The notes: a model not told the origin generated them from the sequence alone. 44,987 nt of DNA from Marinobacterium ramblicola (GCF_019084545.1 NZ_JAHREP010000018.1:62369-107355); one strand, 5' to 3'. Shown: positions 29,313-38,439, counted from the first letter of the stretch. Program-made: numbers and translations.

Positions 29313-31381
29313 TGTCCGCCAAGGATTTTCTGTTTGAGCTCGGCACCGAAGAGCTGCCGCCGAAGGCGCTGAAGACACTGTCCGACGCCCTGGAAAGCGA
29401 AGTCCGTGCGGGGCTCGCCGCGCTACTGGGCGAGGAAACGCTGAAGCAGTCCGTCTTCACCTCATACGCCGCACCGCGTCGCCTGGCGCTGCTGGTGACC
29501 GACCTCGCCACCGAGGTCGCCGAGAGCCGCACCCTGGTCCAGGGCCCGCCCGCCAACATCGCCTACGACAAGGACGGCAACCCGAGCAAGGCACTGGAGG
29601 GCTTCGCCCGCAAGTGCGGCGCAAGCCTGGATCAGCTCACCGAAGTCAACGGCAAGATCAGCTTCGAGCAGGTCAATCCGGCCCAGCCGGTCGCGCCGCT
29701 GCTGCCGGAGATCGTCACTCAGGCGCTCGACAAGCTGCCGATTCCGAAGCGGATGCGCTGGGGCGCCTCCCGCGCCGAGTTCGTACGCCCGGTAAAATGG
29801 GTAGTCATGCTGTTCGGCGACGAGGTCGTGCCGTGCGAGATTCTCGGCCACAAGGCCGACCGCCACAGCCGCGGCCACCGCTTCCACTACAACGAGCCGA
29901 TCGAGCTGTTCGCCGGCCGCGAGTACGTCGCGGTGCTGAAGGAGAAGGGCAAGGTACTGGCCGACTTCGCCGAGCGCCGCGAACTGATCCGCTCCCAGCT
30001 GCTTGGCGAAGCGACCCGGGTCGGCGGCCAGGTAGTCATCGATGAGGCTCTTCTGGACGAAGTGACCGCTCTCAACGAGTGGCCGGTGGCACTGACCGGA
30101 CGGTTCGAGGAGCGCTTCCTCGAGGTGCCGGCCCAAGCGTTGATCTCCACCATGGCCGACAACCAGAAGTATTTCCACCTGCTCGACGACGCCGGCAACT
30201 TGATGCCGTACTTCATCACCGTGGCCAATATCGAATCCCGCGATCCGCAGCAGGTGATCGAAGGCAACGAGAAGGTGATCCGCCCGCGCCTGTCCGACGC
30301 CGCGTTCTTCTTCGAGACCGACAAGAAGCGCAGCCTCGAGTCCCGCGTCGATGCGCTGAAGAAGATCGTGTTCCAGAAGGAGCTCGGTACCATTTACGAG
30401 AAGTCTGTTCGCATCGGCAAGCTGGCCGCTCTGGTCGCCACGCAGATCGGCGGTGACGCCGCCCAGGCCGAGCGTGCCGGACTACTGTGCAAGACCGATC
30501 TGGTCTCCGAGATGGTGCTCGAGTTCCCCGAGCTTCAGGGCTTGATGGGCTACCACTACGCGCAGAACGACGGCGAACCGGAAGAGGTGGCACTGGCGCA
30601 GAACGAGCACTACATGCCGCGCTTCCACGGCGACGAGCTGCCGCAGAGCCGCACCGGCATCGCGGTCGCGATCGCCGACCGTATCGACACGCTGATCGGC
30701 CTATTCGCCATCAACCAGCCGCCCACAGGCTCCAAGGACCCGTTCGCACTGCGCCGCGCCACCTTGGGCGTGCTTCGCATCATCGTCGAGCGCGAGCTGG
30801 ATCTCGACCTGCGCAGCTTGCTGGAAGCCGCCACGGCCCAGTACAGCGGCCTGCCGGCCCAGGACAGTGCTGCCGAGCAGGTACTCGAGTTCATGCTGGA
30901 GCGCTTCCGCGCCTGGTACGAAGAGAAAGGGATCAGCGTCGACAACTATCTGGCCGTACATGCGCTAAAGCCGAGCAAACCGCTCGACTTCGATCGACGC
31001 GTACGCGCTGTGGCCCATTTCCGCACTCTGCCGGAGGCGGCCTCGCTGGCAGCAGCCAACAAGCGCGTCGGCAATATTCTCGGCAAGGCTGAGCAGGTGG
31101 GCACCGATGTCGACGAGGCGCTGCTGTCCGGCGATTCCGAGAAGGCACTGGCTCGGCAGGTAACAGCGCTGGAAGAGCAGCTGCTGCCACTGTTCCAGTC
31201 CGGCCAGTACGAACAGGCACTCGAAGCGCTGGCGGGACTGCAGGCGCCGGTCGACCGCTTCTTCGAGGATGTCATGGTGATGGCGGACGACAACGCGGTG
31301 CGTAACAACCGCCTCGCACTGCTGCAGCGTCTGCGCAATCTGTTCCTCGGCGTCGCCGATATCTCGGTACTCGCCGCCTGA
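29312..31381 (+). CDS. glyS: Glycyl-tRNA synthetase beta subunit
   Basis: A 689-aa beta subunit that recognises tRNA-Gly in the alpha2-beta2 enzyme. The N-terminus FLFELGTEELPPKAL, the central NQKYFHL...FITVANIES and the DPFALRRA region are family hallmarks. The C-terminal anticodon-binding domain (about residues 560-680) is intact. It overlaps glyQ by one base and is followed by a strong terminator at 31406. Confidence 0.96.
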
Positions 31382-31405
31382 CAGGCAGAAGCCTCCGCAA
31401 AAGAC

Positions 31406-31430
31406 AAAGGCTCCCACGGGAGCCTTTTTT
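31406..31430 (+). terminator. Rho-independent terminator of glyQS
   Basis: AAAGGCTCC-CACG-GGAGCCTTT stem-loop followed directly by a T-run (CTTTTTT), 25 bp after the glyS stop. Confidence 0.92.
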
Positions 31431-31484
31431 ATGTACGGGAAGTACGGTATGCCGCGAGTGCATGGATGCACAAGAGCGGCCATG
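31431..31484. repeat. Dispersed REP-like repeat, copy 2
   Basis: Begins ATGTACGGGAAGTACGG and has the hairpin GTGCATGGATGCAC followed by AAGAGCGGC. It is the counterpart of the copy at 22001-22054. A partial extension (CATGTGCAGGATGTACGG) continues to about 31498. Confidence 0.7.
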
Positions 31485-31565
31485 TGCAGGATGTACGGTC
31501 CCAGCCGCTTACACCCGCAAACGCAGGATTCCGTCATCCATGACGGCCATGCGCAGGAACGACGT

Positions 31566-31581
31566 TGTTCCACGTGAAACA
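31566..31581. other. parS site (ParB binding), copy 2
   Basis: TGTTCCACGTGAAACA is identical to the 16-bp parS consensus defined in Bacillus subtilis and conserved across bacteria. It lies in intergenic DNA, 52 bp from copy 3. Confidence 0.93.
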
Positions 31582-31632
31582 TCACACTGCTTTATCTCTT
31601 ACCCGCACAGGCTGAAACCGGCAGCTCACTCA

Positions 31633-31648
31633 GGTTCCACGTGAAACA
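31633..31648. other. parS site (ParB binding), copy 3
   Basis: GGTTCCACGTGAAACA shares the 14-bp core GTTCCACGTGAAAC with copy 2. The two sites are 67 bp apart, in the same orientation. Confidence 0.9.
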
Positions 31649-31722
31649 TATTCGGCCACGCGCTGCCTATAGGGTAACAGGGATGCGGGGGCTAACCACT
31701 TCAATGGTAGGCGGTGAGGGGA

Positions 31723-31767
31723 AAGGCCCAGACGACCGGCTTCATCGATAGCCGGCCGCTGGGCCTT
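31723..31767 (-). terminator. Composite hairpin at the end of the symporter transcript
   Basis: Outer arms AAGGCCCAG / CTGGGCCTT (9 bp) enclose inner arms CCGGCT / AGCCGG (6 bp). It lies 13 bp past the symporter stop codon. The T-run on the minus strand is short (CTTTCC), so termination efficiency is uncertain. Confidence 0.65.
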
Positions 31768-31779
31768 GTCGCGTAACAG

Positions 31780-33063
31780 TTAGGCCAGGTCTGCCCGACT
31801 ACCGTTGTAGCTGGGGCAATTGTATGCAGACTCGTCCAACTCGTTTTCGCTCTTGGCGACCAGCACCGAGACCATCAGGTCACCGCACACATTTACGCTG
31901 GTACGTGCCATATCGAGGATACGATCGATCCCCGCGACGATCGCCAGGCCTTCCATCGGCAGGCCGACGGTGGTCAACACCAGCGACAGCATGATCAGCC
32001 CCGCGCCCGGCACACCGGCGGTACCGATGGAGGCCAGGGTCGAGGTCATGATGATCAGCAGGTAATCCGAGAAGGCGAGATCGATACCGAACGCCTGCGC
32101 GATAAACAGCGCACAGACGCCCTGATAGAGCGCGGTACCATCCATGTTGATGGTCGCACCCAGCGGCAGCACGAAGCTGGAGATCCCCTTGGAAACGCCC
32201 AGCTCCTGCTGCGCCGCCTTCATCGTCGCCGGCAGAGTGCCGGAGCTGCTGGTGGTGGTGAAGGCCACTGCCGCCGGATTGGCCAGCCCCTTCAGATAAC
32301 GCGCCGGATTGAGACGCCCCAGGGTACTGATCAGTCCGGAGTAGACGACCACGACATGGATCAGGCAGCCGATATAGACCACGGCAATCACCTTGATCAG
32401 CGGCAGCAGGATATCGATGCCATACTTGCCCGCCACCCAGGCCATCAGCCCGAACACGCCGTAGGGCGCCAGCTTCATCACCAGTTCGGTCATCTTGTAC
32501 ATCGCCTCGGCCAGGCTCTCGAACATCGCCACCGCAGGCCTGGCCTTGTCGCCGCTGAGGTTCAGCGCAATCCCCAATCCCAGCGCGAACACGATGATCT
32601 GCAGAATATTACCGGCCGCCAGGGCATCGATCGGATTCTTCGGAATCATGTTCAGCAGCGTCTGCACCAGGGTCGGTGCCTCCTTGGCAACGGCGGCGCT
32701 GTCGCCGGCCACCATGCCGATGCCGTCACCCGGCGTGAACAGGATACCCATACCGAGGCCAATGCTGATCGCCACCGCTGTGGTACCCAGGTAGAGCACC
32801 AGTGACTTCAGGCCGATCCGGCCCAGCTTCCGGGTGTCCTGCATCGAGGTGACGCCCACCACCAGCGAACAGAACACCAGCGGCACGATCAGCATCTTGA
32901 TCGCATTGACGAACAGCGTGCCGATCGGCTTCAGCAGTTCGGCCTCGGGCCCCAGCATCAGGCCGACCAGCATCCCCAACCCCATGCCGATCAGGATCTT
33001 TTTCCACAACGACAGTCCGCGCCAGAAACCGGCGCGTTTTTGTTCCAGGGTCGTATCCAGCAT
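31780..33063 (-). CDS. Dicarboxylate/amino acid:cation symporter (DAACS, GltP/DctA-like)
   Basis: A 427-aa inner-membrane secondary transporter. The family signature regions are present: AVAFTTTSSSGTLPATMKAA (the serine-rich HP1 hairpin), PLGATINMDGTALYQG (the NMDGT motif) and GTAGVPGAGLIML (HP2). Substrates of the family are glutamate, aspartate, or fumarate, malate and succinate. Its position 49 bp downstream of aspA, with no terminator between, suggests it imports aspartate or exchanges or imports fumarate for that enzyme. Expression probably comes from the sigma54 promoter upstream of aspA. Confidence 0.9.
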   Translation of the reverse strand: MLDTTLEQKRAGFWRGLSLWKKILIGMGLGMLVGLMLGPEAELLKPIGTLFVNAIKMLIVPLVFCSLVVGVTSMQDTRKLGRIGLKSLVLYLGTTAVAISIGLGMGILFTPGDGIGMVAGDSAAVAKEAPTLVQTLLNMIPKNPIDALAAGNILQIIVFALGLGIALNLSGDKARPAVAMFESLAEAMYKMTELVMKLAPYGVFGLMAWVAGKYGIDILLPLIKVIAVVYIGCLIHVVVVYSGLISTLGRLNPARYLKGLANPAAVAFTTTSSSGTLPATMKAAQQELGVSKGISSFVLPLGATINMDGTALYQGVCALFIAQAFGIDLAFSDYLLIIMTSTLASIGTAGVPGAGLIMLSLVLTTVGLPMEGLAIVAGIDRILDMARTSVNVCGDLMVSVLVAKSENELDESAYNCPSYNGSRADLA

Positions 33064-33112
33064 TTATTTCTCCTCTTTGTTGTTATCTGCGGTGTTGAAG
33101 CCTTCCAACGGT

Positions 33113-34603
33113 CTATTGCCCTGCGGGCACGAGATCCTGAACAGGCTCCGGAACGGATGGGACCGGCGATGCCGTCGTGCGGCGCCGCGGGCGAATCATG
33201 TTGGCGGGCTTCAGCACTTCGTTGAGTTCCGCCTCGCTCATCAGCCCCTCCTCACGTATCAGCTCGAGCACGCCCCGTCCGCTCTCCAACGCCTGCTTGG
33301 CGATGCGGGTAGCGTTCTCGTAGCCAATATAGGGGTTCACGGCGGTGATGATGCCGATGCTGCGATCCACCATCGCCTGACAGACTTCGGCGTTGGCAGT
33401 GATACCGCGCACACAGCGGTTCCTGAACATATCCATCGCCTGGGTCAGCATGCGGATCGACTCCAGCACGTTGTAGGCGATCAACGGCTCCATGGCGTTG
33501 AGCTGGAGCTGCCCGGCTTCCGCCGCCAGGGTGATGGCGATGTCGTTGCCGATCACCTGGTAGGCGACCTGATTGACCGCTTCGGGAATCACCGGGTTGA
33601 TCTTGCCGGGCATGATCGAGCTGCCGGGCTGCTGCGGTGGCAGGTTGATCTCGTTCAATCCGCAGCGCGGCCCCATGCTGAGCATGCGCAGGTCATTGGC
33701 GATCTTGGACAGCTTCACCGCCAGCCGCTTAAGCATGCCGGAGAAGAGCACGAACGCGCCCATATCGGAGCTGGCCTCGACCAGGTCCGAAGCGCGTTTG
33801 AACTCGAAGCCGCTCAGTTGCGAAAGGTAGCCCACCGCCAGCTGGGCGTATTCGGGATCGGTATTGATCCCGGTACCGATGGCGGTACCGCCAAGATTTA
33901 CCTCCTTGAGCAGATCGGACAGCCCGGCGATGCGTTCGATATCCTCGCCCAGTGTGCTGGCGAAGGAGCGAAACTCCTGGCCCAGCGTCATCGGTACCGC
34001 GTCCTGCAGCTGGGTACGGCCCATCTTGATGATGTCGGCGAACTCTTCGCTCTTGGCCGCGAAGGCATCCCGAAGCGAGGCCAGCGCCTGCACCAGCTCG
34101 CCATGCTTGAGCACGATCGCCAGGCGTACCGCCGTGGGATAGGCGTCATTGGTCGACTGCGACATATTGACGTCGTTGTTGGGGTGCAGGTGGGCATACT
34201 CGCCCCGCTGATAGCCCAGATATTCCAGCCCGATGTTGGCCAGCACCTCGTTGGCGTTCATGTTGGTCGAAGTACCGGCCCCGCCCTGTATCATGTCGAC
34301 GATGAACTGATCATGGTAGCGGCCGTCGAGAAGCATCCTGCCGGCAGCCTCGATCGCATCGGCCTTGCTGTCGTCCAGCAGCCCCAACCGATTATTGGCC
34401 TTGGCACAGGCCATCTTGACCAGCGCCAGCGCCTTGATCAACTGCGAGAACAGGCTCAGCCGCACGCCGCTGAGATCGAAGTTTTCCCGTGCCCGTTGCG
34501 TCTGGATGCCGTAGTAGGCTTCGGCCGGTACCCAGGCCTCGCCCAGCAGATCCTTTTCTCGTCTCCGCCCGCTCGGCACCTGTTTCGATGAACTCTGTTC
34601 CAT
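33113..34603 (-). CDS. aspA: Aspartate ammonia-lyase (fumarase/aspartase superfamily)
   Basis: Converts aspartate to fumarate plus ammonia. The 496-aa product has the superfamily signature GSSIMPGKINPV (mobile loop with the catalytic Ser) and AspA-type sequences EDLLGE-like start (EKDLLGEAWVPAEAYYGIQT), NDVNMSQSTNDAYPTA and AGTSTNMNANEV. Class II fumarase is the main alternative, but the N-terminal segment and its symporter neighbour favour AspA. I placed the start at 34603 (MEQSSSKQ), because the upstream in-frame ATG at 34654 would put 17 atypical residues before it and most aspartases start here. The C-terminus (about 20 residues, SVPEPVQDLVPAGQ) extends past the usual end. Confidence 0.9.
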   Translation of the reverse strand: MEQSSSKQVPSGRRREKDLLGEAWVPAEAYYGIQTQRARENFDLSGVRLSLFSQLIKALALVKMACAKANNRLGLLDDSKADAIEAAGRMLLDGRYHDQFIVDMIQGGAGTSTNMNANEVLANIGLEYLGYQRGEYAHLHPNNDVNMSQSTNDAYPTAVRLAIVLKHGELVQALASLRDAFAAKSEEFADIIKMGRTQLQDAVPMTLGQEFRSFASTLGEDIERIAGLSDLLKEVNLGGTAIGTGINTDPEYAQLAVGYLSQLSGFEFKRASDLVEASSDMGAFVLFSGMLKRLAVKLSKIANDLRMLSMGPRCGLNEINLPPQQPGSSIMPGKINPVIPEAVNQVAYQVIGNDIAITLAAEAGQLQLNAMEPLIAYNVLESIRMLTQAMDMFRNRCVRGITANAEVCQAMVDRSIGIITAVNPYIGYENATRIAKQALESGRGVLELIREEGLMSEAELNEVLKPANMIRPRRRTTASPVPSVPEPVQDLVPAGQ

Positions 34604-34683
34604 TGCTTGCACTCTTGTTATGGGTCGTGGGATACGGCGACCACCATCCGGCAAGTGGAGGGGTCATCGCTGAGTGATATAGA

Positions 34684-34698
34684 GCAAGGAGGGTGCCA
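34684..34698 (-). promoter_or_regulatory. Sigma54 (-24/-12) promoter of aspA-symporter
   Basis: On the minus strand, TGGCAC (34698-34693), five bases, then TTGC (34687-34684), followed by T. This is a full match to the RpoN consensus TGGCAC-N5-TTGCW. It lies 80 bp upstream of the aspA start codon and next to the gene for a GAFTGA-containing regulator. Confidence 0.92.
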
Positions 34699-34778
34699 GA
34701 GGCGGAAAACGCCTCCCAAGTGCTTGAAGCAACAAGCTTTTAGTCTGATGGGCAGCACGGAAGGAGGCGCAGCCGGGA

Positions 34779-34796
34779 CTATAACGGAACTTATAG
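34779..34796. promoter_or_regulatory. Upstream activator site 1 (CTATAA-N6-TTATAG)
   Basis: An 18-bp inverted repeat CTATAA-CGGAAC-TTATAG, about 80 bp upstream of the -24 element. It has the same arms and spacing as the second site at 34865. Likely binding site of the adjacent response regulator (inference). Confidence 0.7.
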
Positions 34797-34864
34797 CCCG
34801 GTCGATCGGCAGAAAACCATTCTATTAAAAACAATGAGTTAGCGAGTCTATAACCTTTGTCGAA

Positions 34865-34882
34865 CTATAACCCCGGTTATAG
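34865..34882. promoter_or_regulatory. Upstream activator site 2 (CTATAA-N6-TTATAG)
   Basis: CTATAA-CCCCGG-TTATAG; the arms extend to 8 bp (CTATAACC/GGTTATAG). It is centred 86 bp from site 1. A further half-site CTATAACC lies at 34848-34855. It is 12 bp downstream of the regulator's stop codon. Confidence 0.72.
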
Positions 34883-34894
34883 GGGTCGGCGGCT

Positions 34895-36316
34895 CTACTC
34901 CGGCTGCGACGACCGCTTCAGCCGCTTGCTCAGCGCCGGTTGCGAGATACCCAGCAGCCGAGACGCCAGCGACTGGTTGCCCTGTGCTCGGCGCATCGCC
35001 TCAGCCACCAGCAGATCGGCCGCCTGCTGCAGTGTCGGCAGCTGCTGGTCCGAGGCAAACAGAGGCGCACTCGCGTCGGCTGCAGGCTCGGGTGTGGCCG
35101 ATGCGCCGCTCTGTACCACGGCACGCCTGAACACCTCCATCGATAGCACGCCGCCACGATGCTGGCCCAGGGCGTCGTAACAGAGCGCACGCAGCTCGCG
35201 CACGTTGCCGGGAAAGGCGTAGTTCATCAGCAGCGTCGGCAGCTCGCGAGGCACCGTCGGCTTCGCCCGCCCCAACTCCTCGGCCGCCTCGGCGAGGAAG
35301 TGCTCGAGCAGCAGGCCGATATCCTCCCGACGTCGACGCAGCGGCGGCAACTCGACCTGATGGGTACGCAGTCGGTAGTACAGGTCCTTGCGGAAGCTGC
35401 CATCGCGCTGCTTCCGCTCCAAATCCTGGTGCGTCGCCACCAGCACCCGTGCTCGGCACCGCTTGGCACGGTCACTGCCCAGGGGGTAGTACTCGCCCTC
35501 CTGCAGCAGACGCAGCAGCTTGACCTGGGAGCCCTGACTCAGATCGCCGATCTCATCCAGAAACAGCGTGCCGGCGCCGGCCTGCTCGATCATCCCGGCA
35601 CGCCCCTTGTCGGCTCCGGTAAAGGCGCCACGCTGGTGTCCGAACAGCGTATCGGCAAAGATGTTGTCATCCAGCCCCGCCACATTGACGCTGACCATCG
35701 GCCCCGTACGCCCGCTCAGGTCGTGGATAGCCCTGGCGATCAGCTCCTTGCCGGTGCCGCTCTCGCCGGTTATCAGTACCGGCTGACTGCTGCCGGCGAT
35801 CGCCTCCAGATACTGGAATACCGAGCGCATCCCCTTGTCCGCCGTAACGATCGACTCGAACAGTTCGGGCCGCTCCAGCGTGTCGGTCATGAAGCGTCGG
35901 CGCATCTCCAGGTTCTCGCGCCGCATCTCCAGCATCCGTATCGCACGGCGGATACCGTCGATCAGCCGATCCTCCTCGGTGGTCTTGATGAAGTAGTCGA
36001 ACGCGCCCTGACGGATACAGTTGACCGCGGTCTCCAACTGGTTCAGGCCGCTGACGATGATCACGCCGATCTCGGGGTGCTCTTCGACTATCCGGCGCAG
36101 CAGCACTTCGCCCGACTGGTGCGGCATGGTCAGATCGAGCAGTACCAGCCCTATCGGCTCGCGCTCGATGATCGACATCGCCTCGCGACCGTCCTGGCAC
36201 TGAAACAGGTTGTTGATACCGGCGCGCGTCTCCAGCATCAGGCTGAAGGAGCGCAGAAAGGAGGCCTCGTCGTCGACCAACAGGACACCGAAATTGGGAT
36301 AGAGTGCTTGTTTCAT
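34895..36316 (-). CDS. Sigma54-dependent response regulator (DctD/AauR-type)
   Basis: A 473-aa NtrC-family activator. The receiver domain (residues about 10-125) has Asp15/Asp16, phospho-acceptor Asp61 and Lys110. The AAA+ domain has Walker A GESGTGKE (184-191) and the sigma54-contact loop GAFTGA (230-235). A C-terminal Fis-type helix-turn-helix (SLASRLLGISQPALSKRLKR) completes it. It overlaps the sensor kinase stop by ATGA. It should activate aspA and the symporter from the consensus -24/-12 promoter, using the paired palindromes at 34779 and 34865. Confidence 0.93.
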   Translation of the reverse strand: MKQALYPNFGVLLVDDEASFLRSFSLMLETRAGINNLFQCQDGREAMSIIEREPIGLVLLDLTMPHQSGEVLLRRIVEEHPEIGVIIVSGLNQLETAVNCIRQGAFDYFIKTTEEDRLIDGIRRAIRMLEMRRENLEMRRRFMTDTLERPELFESIVTADKGMRSVFQYLEAIAGSSQPVLITGESGTGKELIARAIHDLSGRTGPMVSVNVAGLDDNIFADTLFGHQRGAFTGADKGRAGMIEQAGAGTLFLDEIGDLSQGSQVKLLRLLQEGEYYPLGSDRAKRCRARVLVATHQDLERKQRDGSFRKDLYYRLRTHQVELPPLRRRREDIGLLLEHFLAEAAEELGRAKPTVPRELPTLLMNYAFPGNVRELRALCYDALGQHRGGVLSMEVFRRAVVQSGASATPEPAADASAPLFASDQQLPTLQQAADLLVAEAMRRAQGNQSLASRLLGISQPALSKRLKRSSQPE

Positions 36317-38049
36317 GCTTGACCTGTATCGCTGCAGACCGGTATCGACAGAATCGCGCGCGTGCCCTGTCCCGGTTCCGATTCATACTCCAGGGTGCCG
36401 CCGTGCTCGCGCACGATGCCATAGGATACGGCAAGTCCGAGCCCCATGCCGCCCAGTTCTCGCTTGGTGGTAAAAAACGGATCGCTCAGTTGGGCCAGGT
36501 TCTCCCGCTCGATACCGCAGCCCTGGTCCTCGACCACCAGCTGCACACGCTTACCCTGCGGATCGACCCGGGTCTCCACCGAGATCCCCCGCTCGCGATC
36601 GGGCAACGCCTGGCAGGCGTTGATAAGCAGGTTGATCACCACCTGCTCCAGCTTCTGCAGGCTACCCTTGACCGGCGGCATCGGCTGCTGGTAGTCGACC
36701 TTGAACCTATCCGTCGCCTCGCGCAGGCTGCTGTCGGTCAGCCGGATCGCCGTGGCCAGCACCTCGTTCAGGTCCACCCTCTCGTTCAACTCCACCACGC
36801 CCTGACGCGCGAAGTCGCGAAGATCGTCGACGATACGCCGTATGCGCTGCGCACCGTCATCCATATCCTCAAGCATGCGCGGGATCTCCTCCTTCATCCG
36901 GCTGTACGGCAGCCGTCCGAGTTCGAACTCGCCATGCTCGCGATAGTAGGTCTCGTATACCTCCTCACTGTCCTGCAGCAGCCCTCGGAGCACCGACAGG
37001 TTCATCATCAGCAGGCTGCAGGGGTTGTTGATCTCATGTGCCACCCCCGACACCAGGATACCGAGCGAGGTCATCTTGTCGGCCTGGATCAGTTTCTGTT
37101 GCTGCAGCTGCAGCTCCTCGGTGCGTCGCCCCACCTCCCGGGTCAGCATCCGGTTCCAGACCATGATCGCGCCCAGCACCAGTGTCAGCAGTGCGGACAG
37201 TACGGCGGCGACCTTGCCCACCTCCTTCCAGGGAAACCCCGAGTTCTCCAGCGGCCCGAACCACTTGTCATAGATCGCCTGCTGGCGCCCGGTGTTCTTC
37301 AGAATCGCCAACCCTTCGCTGAACTGAGCCAGCAGCTCCTCATCCCCCTTCACCACCGCGTAACCGTAGCGCTGGGTCGCATAGGGCTTGCCGATCGGGA
37401 CCAGGTTAAGCAGCGACAGCTCCCGCCCCAGGTACAGCCCCGGCAGGTTCGCCACCAAGGCATAGTCATGTTTGCCCGAGGCCAGCAGGCGGAGCGCATC
37501 GGCATGGGTATCCACCGTTATCAACGTAGCGCCGACATTACTCCTGAGCAGCAGATCATGCATGATCCCTTCGTTCTGCACGATCACCTCCTTGCCGCGC
37601 AGCTCGCTCAGGTCATCGATCTCCTCGGCCCCCTTGCGCGCGAAAATCGACTGATGGATCAGCGCGTGCGGCGGCGAAAACAGGTAGTGCTCGGCACGCT
37701 CCGCCGAATACGACATCCCCTGCAGCACACCCACCTCACCGGCCTCCAGCGCGTCACGCATCTCCGACCAACTACCCAGGCGTATCTCGACCTTGATTCC
37801 CATCACCTGTGCGATCGCGCGGGTCAGCTCGGTGTTGTAGCCATCCGGCTCGCCATCCTCGTTGATGAACTCATAGGGCGGGTAGTTGTGGTCACCGGCC
37901 ACGACGATGACATTGGAATGATCCGTCGCCTGCCCTCTGGGCGCGGCCGAGACGAACCCTGACATTAGCACCAGCATAAGCACAGGCACCCACCGCAACG
38001 ATTTCCGCCCGCACCTGAACATGCACTGCCATCTACCGATATGAGACAT
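36313..38049 (-). CDS. Sensor histidine kinase with periplasmic solute-binding domain
   Basis: 578 aa. An N-terminal signal/transmembrane segment (about residues 20-36) is followed by a periplasmic bacterial family 3 solute-binding domain (about 45-265, starting VIVVAGDHNYPPYEF), a second membrane helix (about 278-299), and the dimerisation helix with phospho-acceptor His338 in GVAHEINNP. The HATPase domain has N box NLLINACQAL, G1 DQGCGI and G2 GGMGLGLAVS. Family 3 domains mostly bind amino acids, so aspartate or glutamate sensing is likely given aspA downstream. I chose 38049 as start, giving a usual signal length; 38022 is an alternative, and the open frame extends up to 38163. Confidence 0.92.
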   Translation of the reverse strand: MSHIGRWQCMFRCGRKSLRWVPVLMLVLMSGFVSAAPRGQATDHSNVIVVAGDHNYPPYEFINEDGEPDGYNTELTRAIAQVMGIKVEIRLGSWSEMRDALEAGEVGVLQGMSYSAERAEHYLFSPPHALIHQSIFARKGAEEIDDLSELRGKEVIVQNEGIMHDLLLRSNVGATLITVDTHADALRLLASGKHDYALVANLPGLYLGRELSLLNLVPIGKPYATQRYGYAVVKGDEELLAQFSEGLAILKNTGRQQAIYDKWFGPLENSGFPWKEVGKVAAVLSALLTLVLGAIMVWNRMLTREVGRRTEELQLQQQKLIQADKMTSLGILVSGVAHEINNPCSLLMMNLSVLRGLLQDSEEVYETYYREHGEFELGRLPYSRMKEEIPRMLEDMDDGAQRIRRIVDDLRDFARQGVVELNERVDLNEVLATAIRLTDSSLREATDRFKVDYQQPMPPVKGSLQKLEQVVINLLINACQALPDRERGISVETRVDPQGKRVQLVVEDQGCGIERENLAQLSDPFFTTKRELGGMGLGLAVSYGIVREHGGTLEYESEPGQGTRAILSIPVCSDTGQA

Positions 38050-38137
38050 GCGCACCACGTTATGAGATGAAAGAGACCCTGGGTTTGTACAACAGAGCAG
38101 ATATACCAGCAGTTGAGCGGACGTGCCATTCCTGAAT

Positions 38138-38153
38138 GGTTTCACGTGGAACA
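38138..38153. other. parS site (ParB binding), copy 4
   Basis: GGTTTCACGTGGAACA contains GTTTCACGTGGAAC, the parS core in the orientation opposite to the TTCCACGTGAAA form at 31566. It lies upstream of the sensor kinase gene. Confidence 0.88.
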
Positions 38154-38239
38154 AGCTCATCACCTGTCTGCTCGGAGCGCGGCTTGTATCGACTATCGAG
38201 GGGAGCCGATGCTGAGTCGATCAGCTCCTCCTCTCGAGA

Positions 38240-38271
38240 AAAACAAAACCCCGATCAAAAAGACCGGGGTT
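38240..38271 (-). terminator. Strong minus-strand Rho-independent terminator
   Basis: In minus-strand RNA, AACCCCGGUC-UUUUU-GAUCGGGGUU forms a 10-bp stem with one G-U pair, followed by a T-rich tract (TTTTGTTTTT). The orientation shows that it once ended a minus-strand gene lying to the right, now cut off by the transposon. A second hairpin (38284-38304) precedes it. Confidence 0.88.
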
Positions 38272-38327
38272 CGTCTATATCCCGAGCAGCCCATTGGGCC
38301 GCTCTTATCTGTCGCACTAACCGAGAT

Positions 38328-38439
38328 TGTCGGATCTCACTCCCTCTGAGAATCACCACTCAATAAAAACAGCTACTTATCGGCCTTCGTGCGCACGAAA
38401 AATCTCATCGATGTTGCAATGAATCTCACGAAATCTCAT
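38328..38439. repeat. Probable left end with repeated TnsB-type binding motifs
   Basis: Starts TGTCGGATCTCAC, fitting the 5'-TGT terminus of Tn7/Mu-like elements. The motif (A/G)ATCTCA(C/T) recurs at 38333, 38401, 38422 and 38432, as expected for multiple transposase sites near an end. The bases just outside (CCGAGAT) and inside (ATCTC) form an inverted pair. The exact terminus is unproven because the matching right end is outside the window. Confidence 0.5.

Larger units (their letters stand above)
31382..31779. other. Gene-free 398-bp stretch between glyS and the symporter gene
   Basis: No convincing ORF. In order it holds the glyS terminator (31406-31430), a REP-like repeat (31431-31484), two parS sites (31566 and 31633) and a composite hairpin terminating the minus-strand symporter transcript (31723-31767). 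Confidence 0.8.

Noticed and set aside
31462-31644. 60-codon plus-strand ORF downstream of glyS
   Set aside because: It runs through a REP-like repeat and two parS sites and has no Shine-Dalgarno sequence or recognisable protein features.
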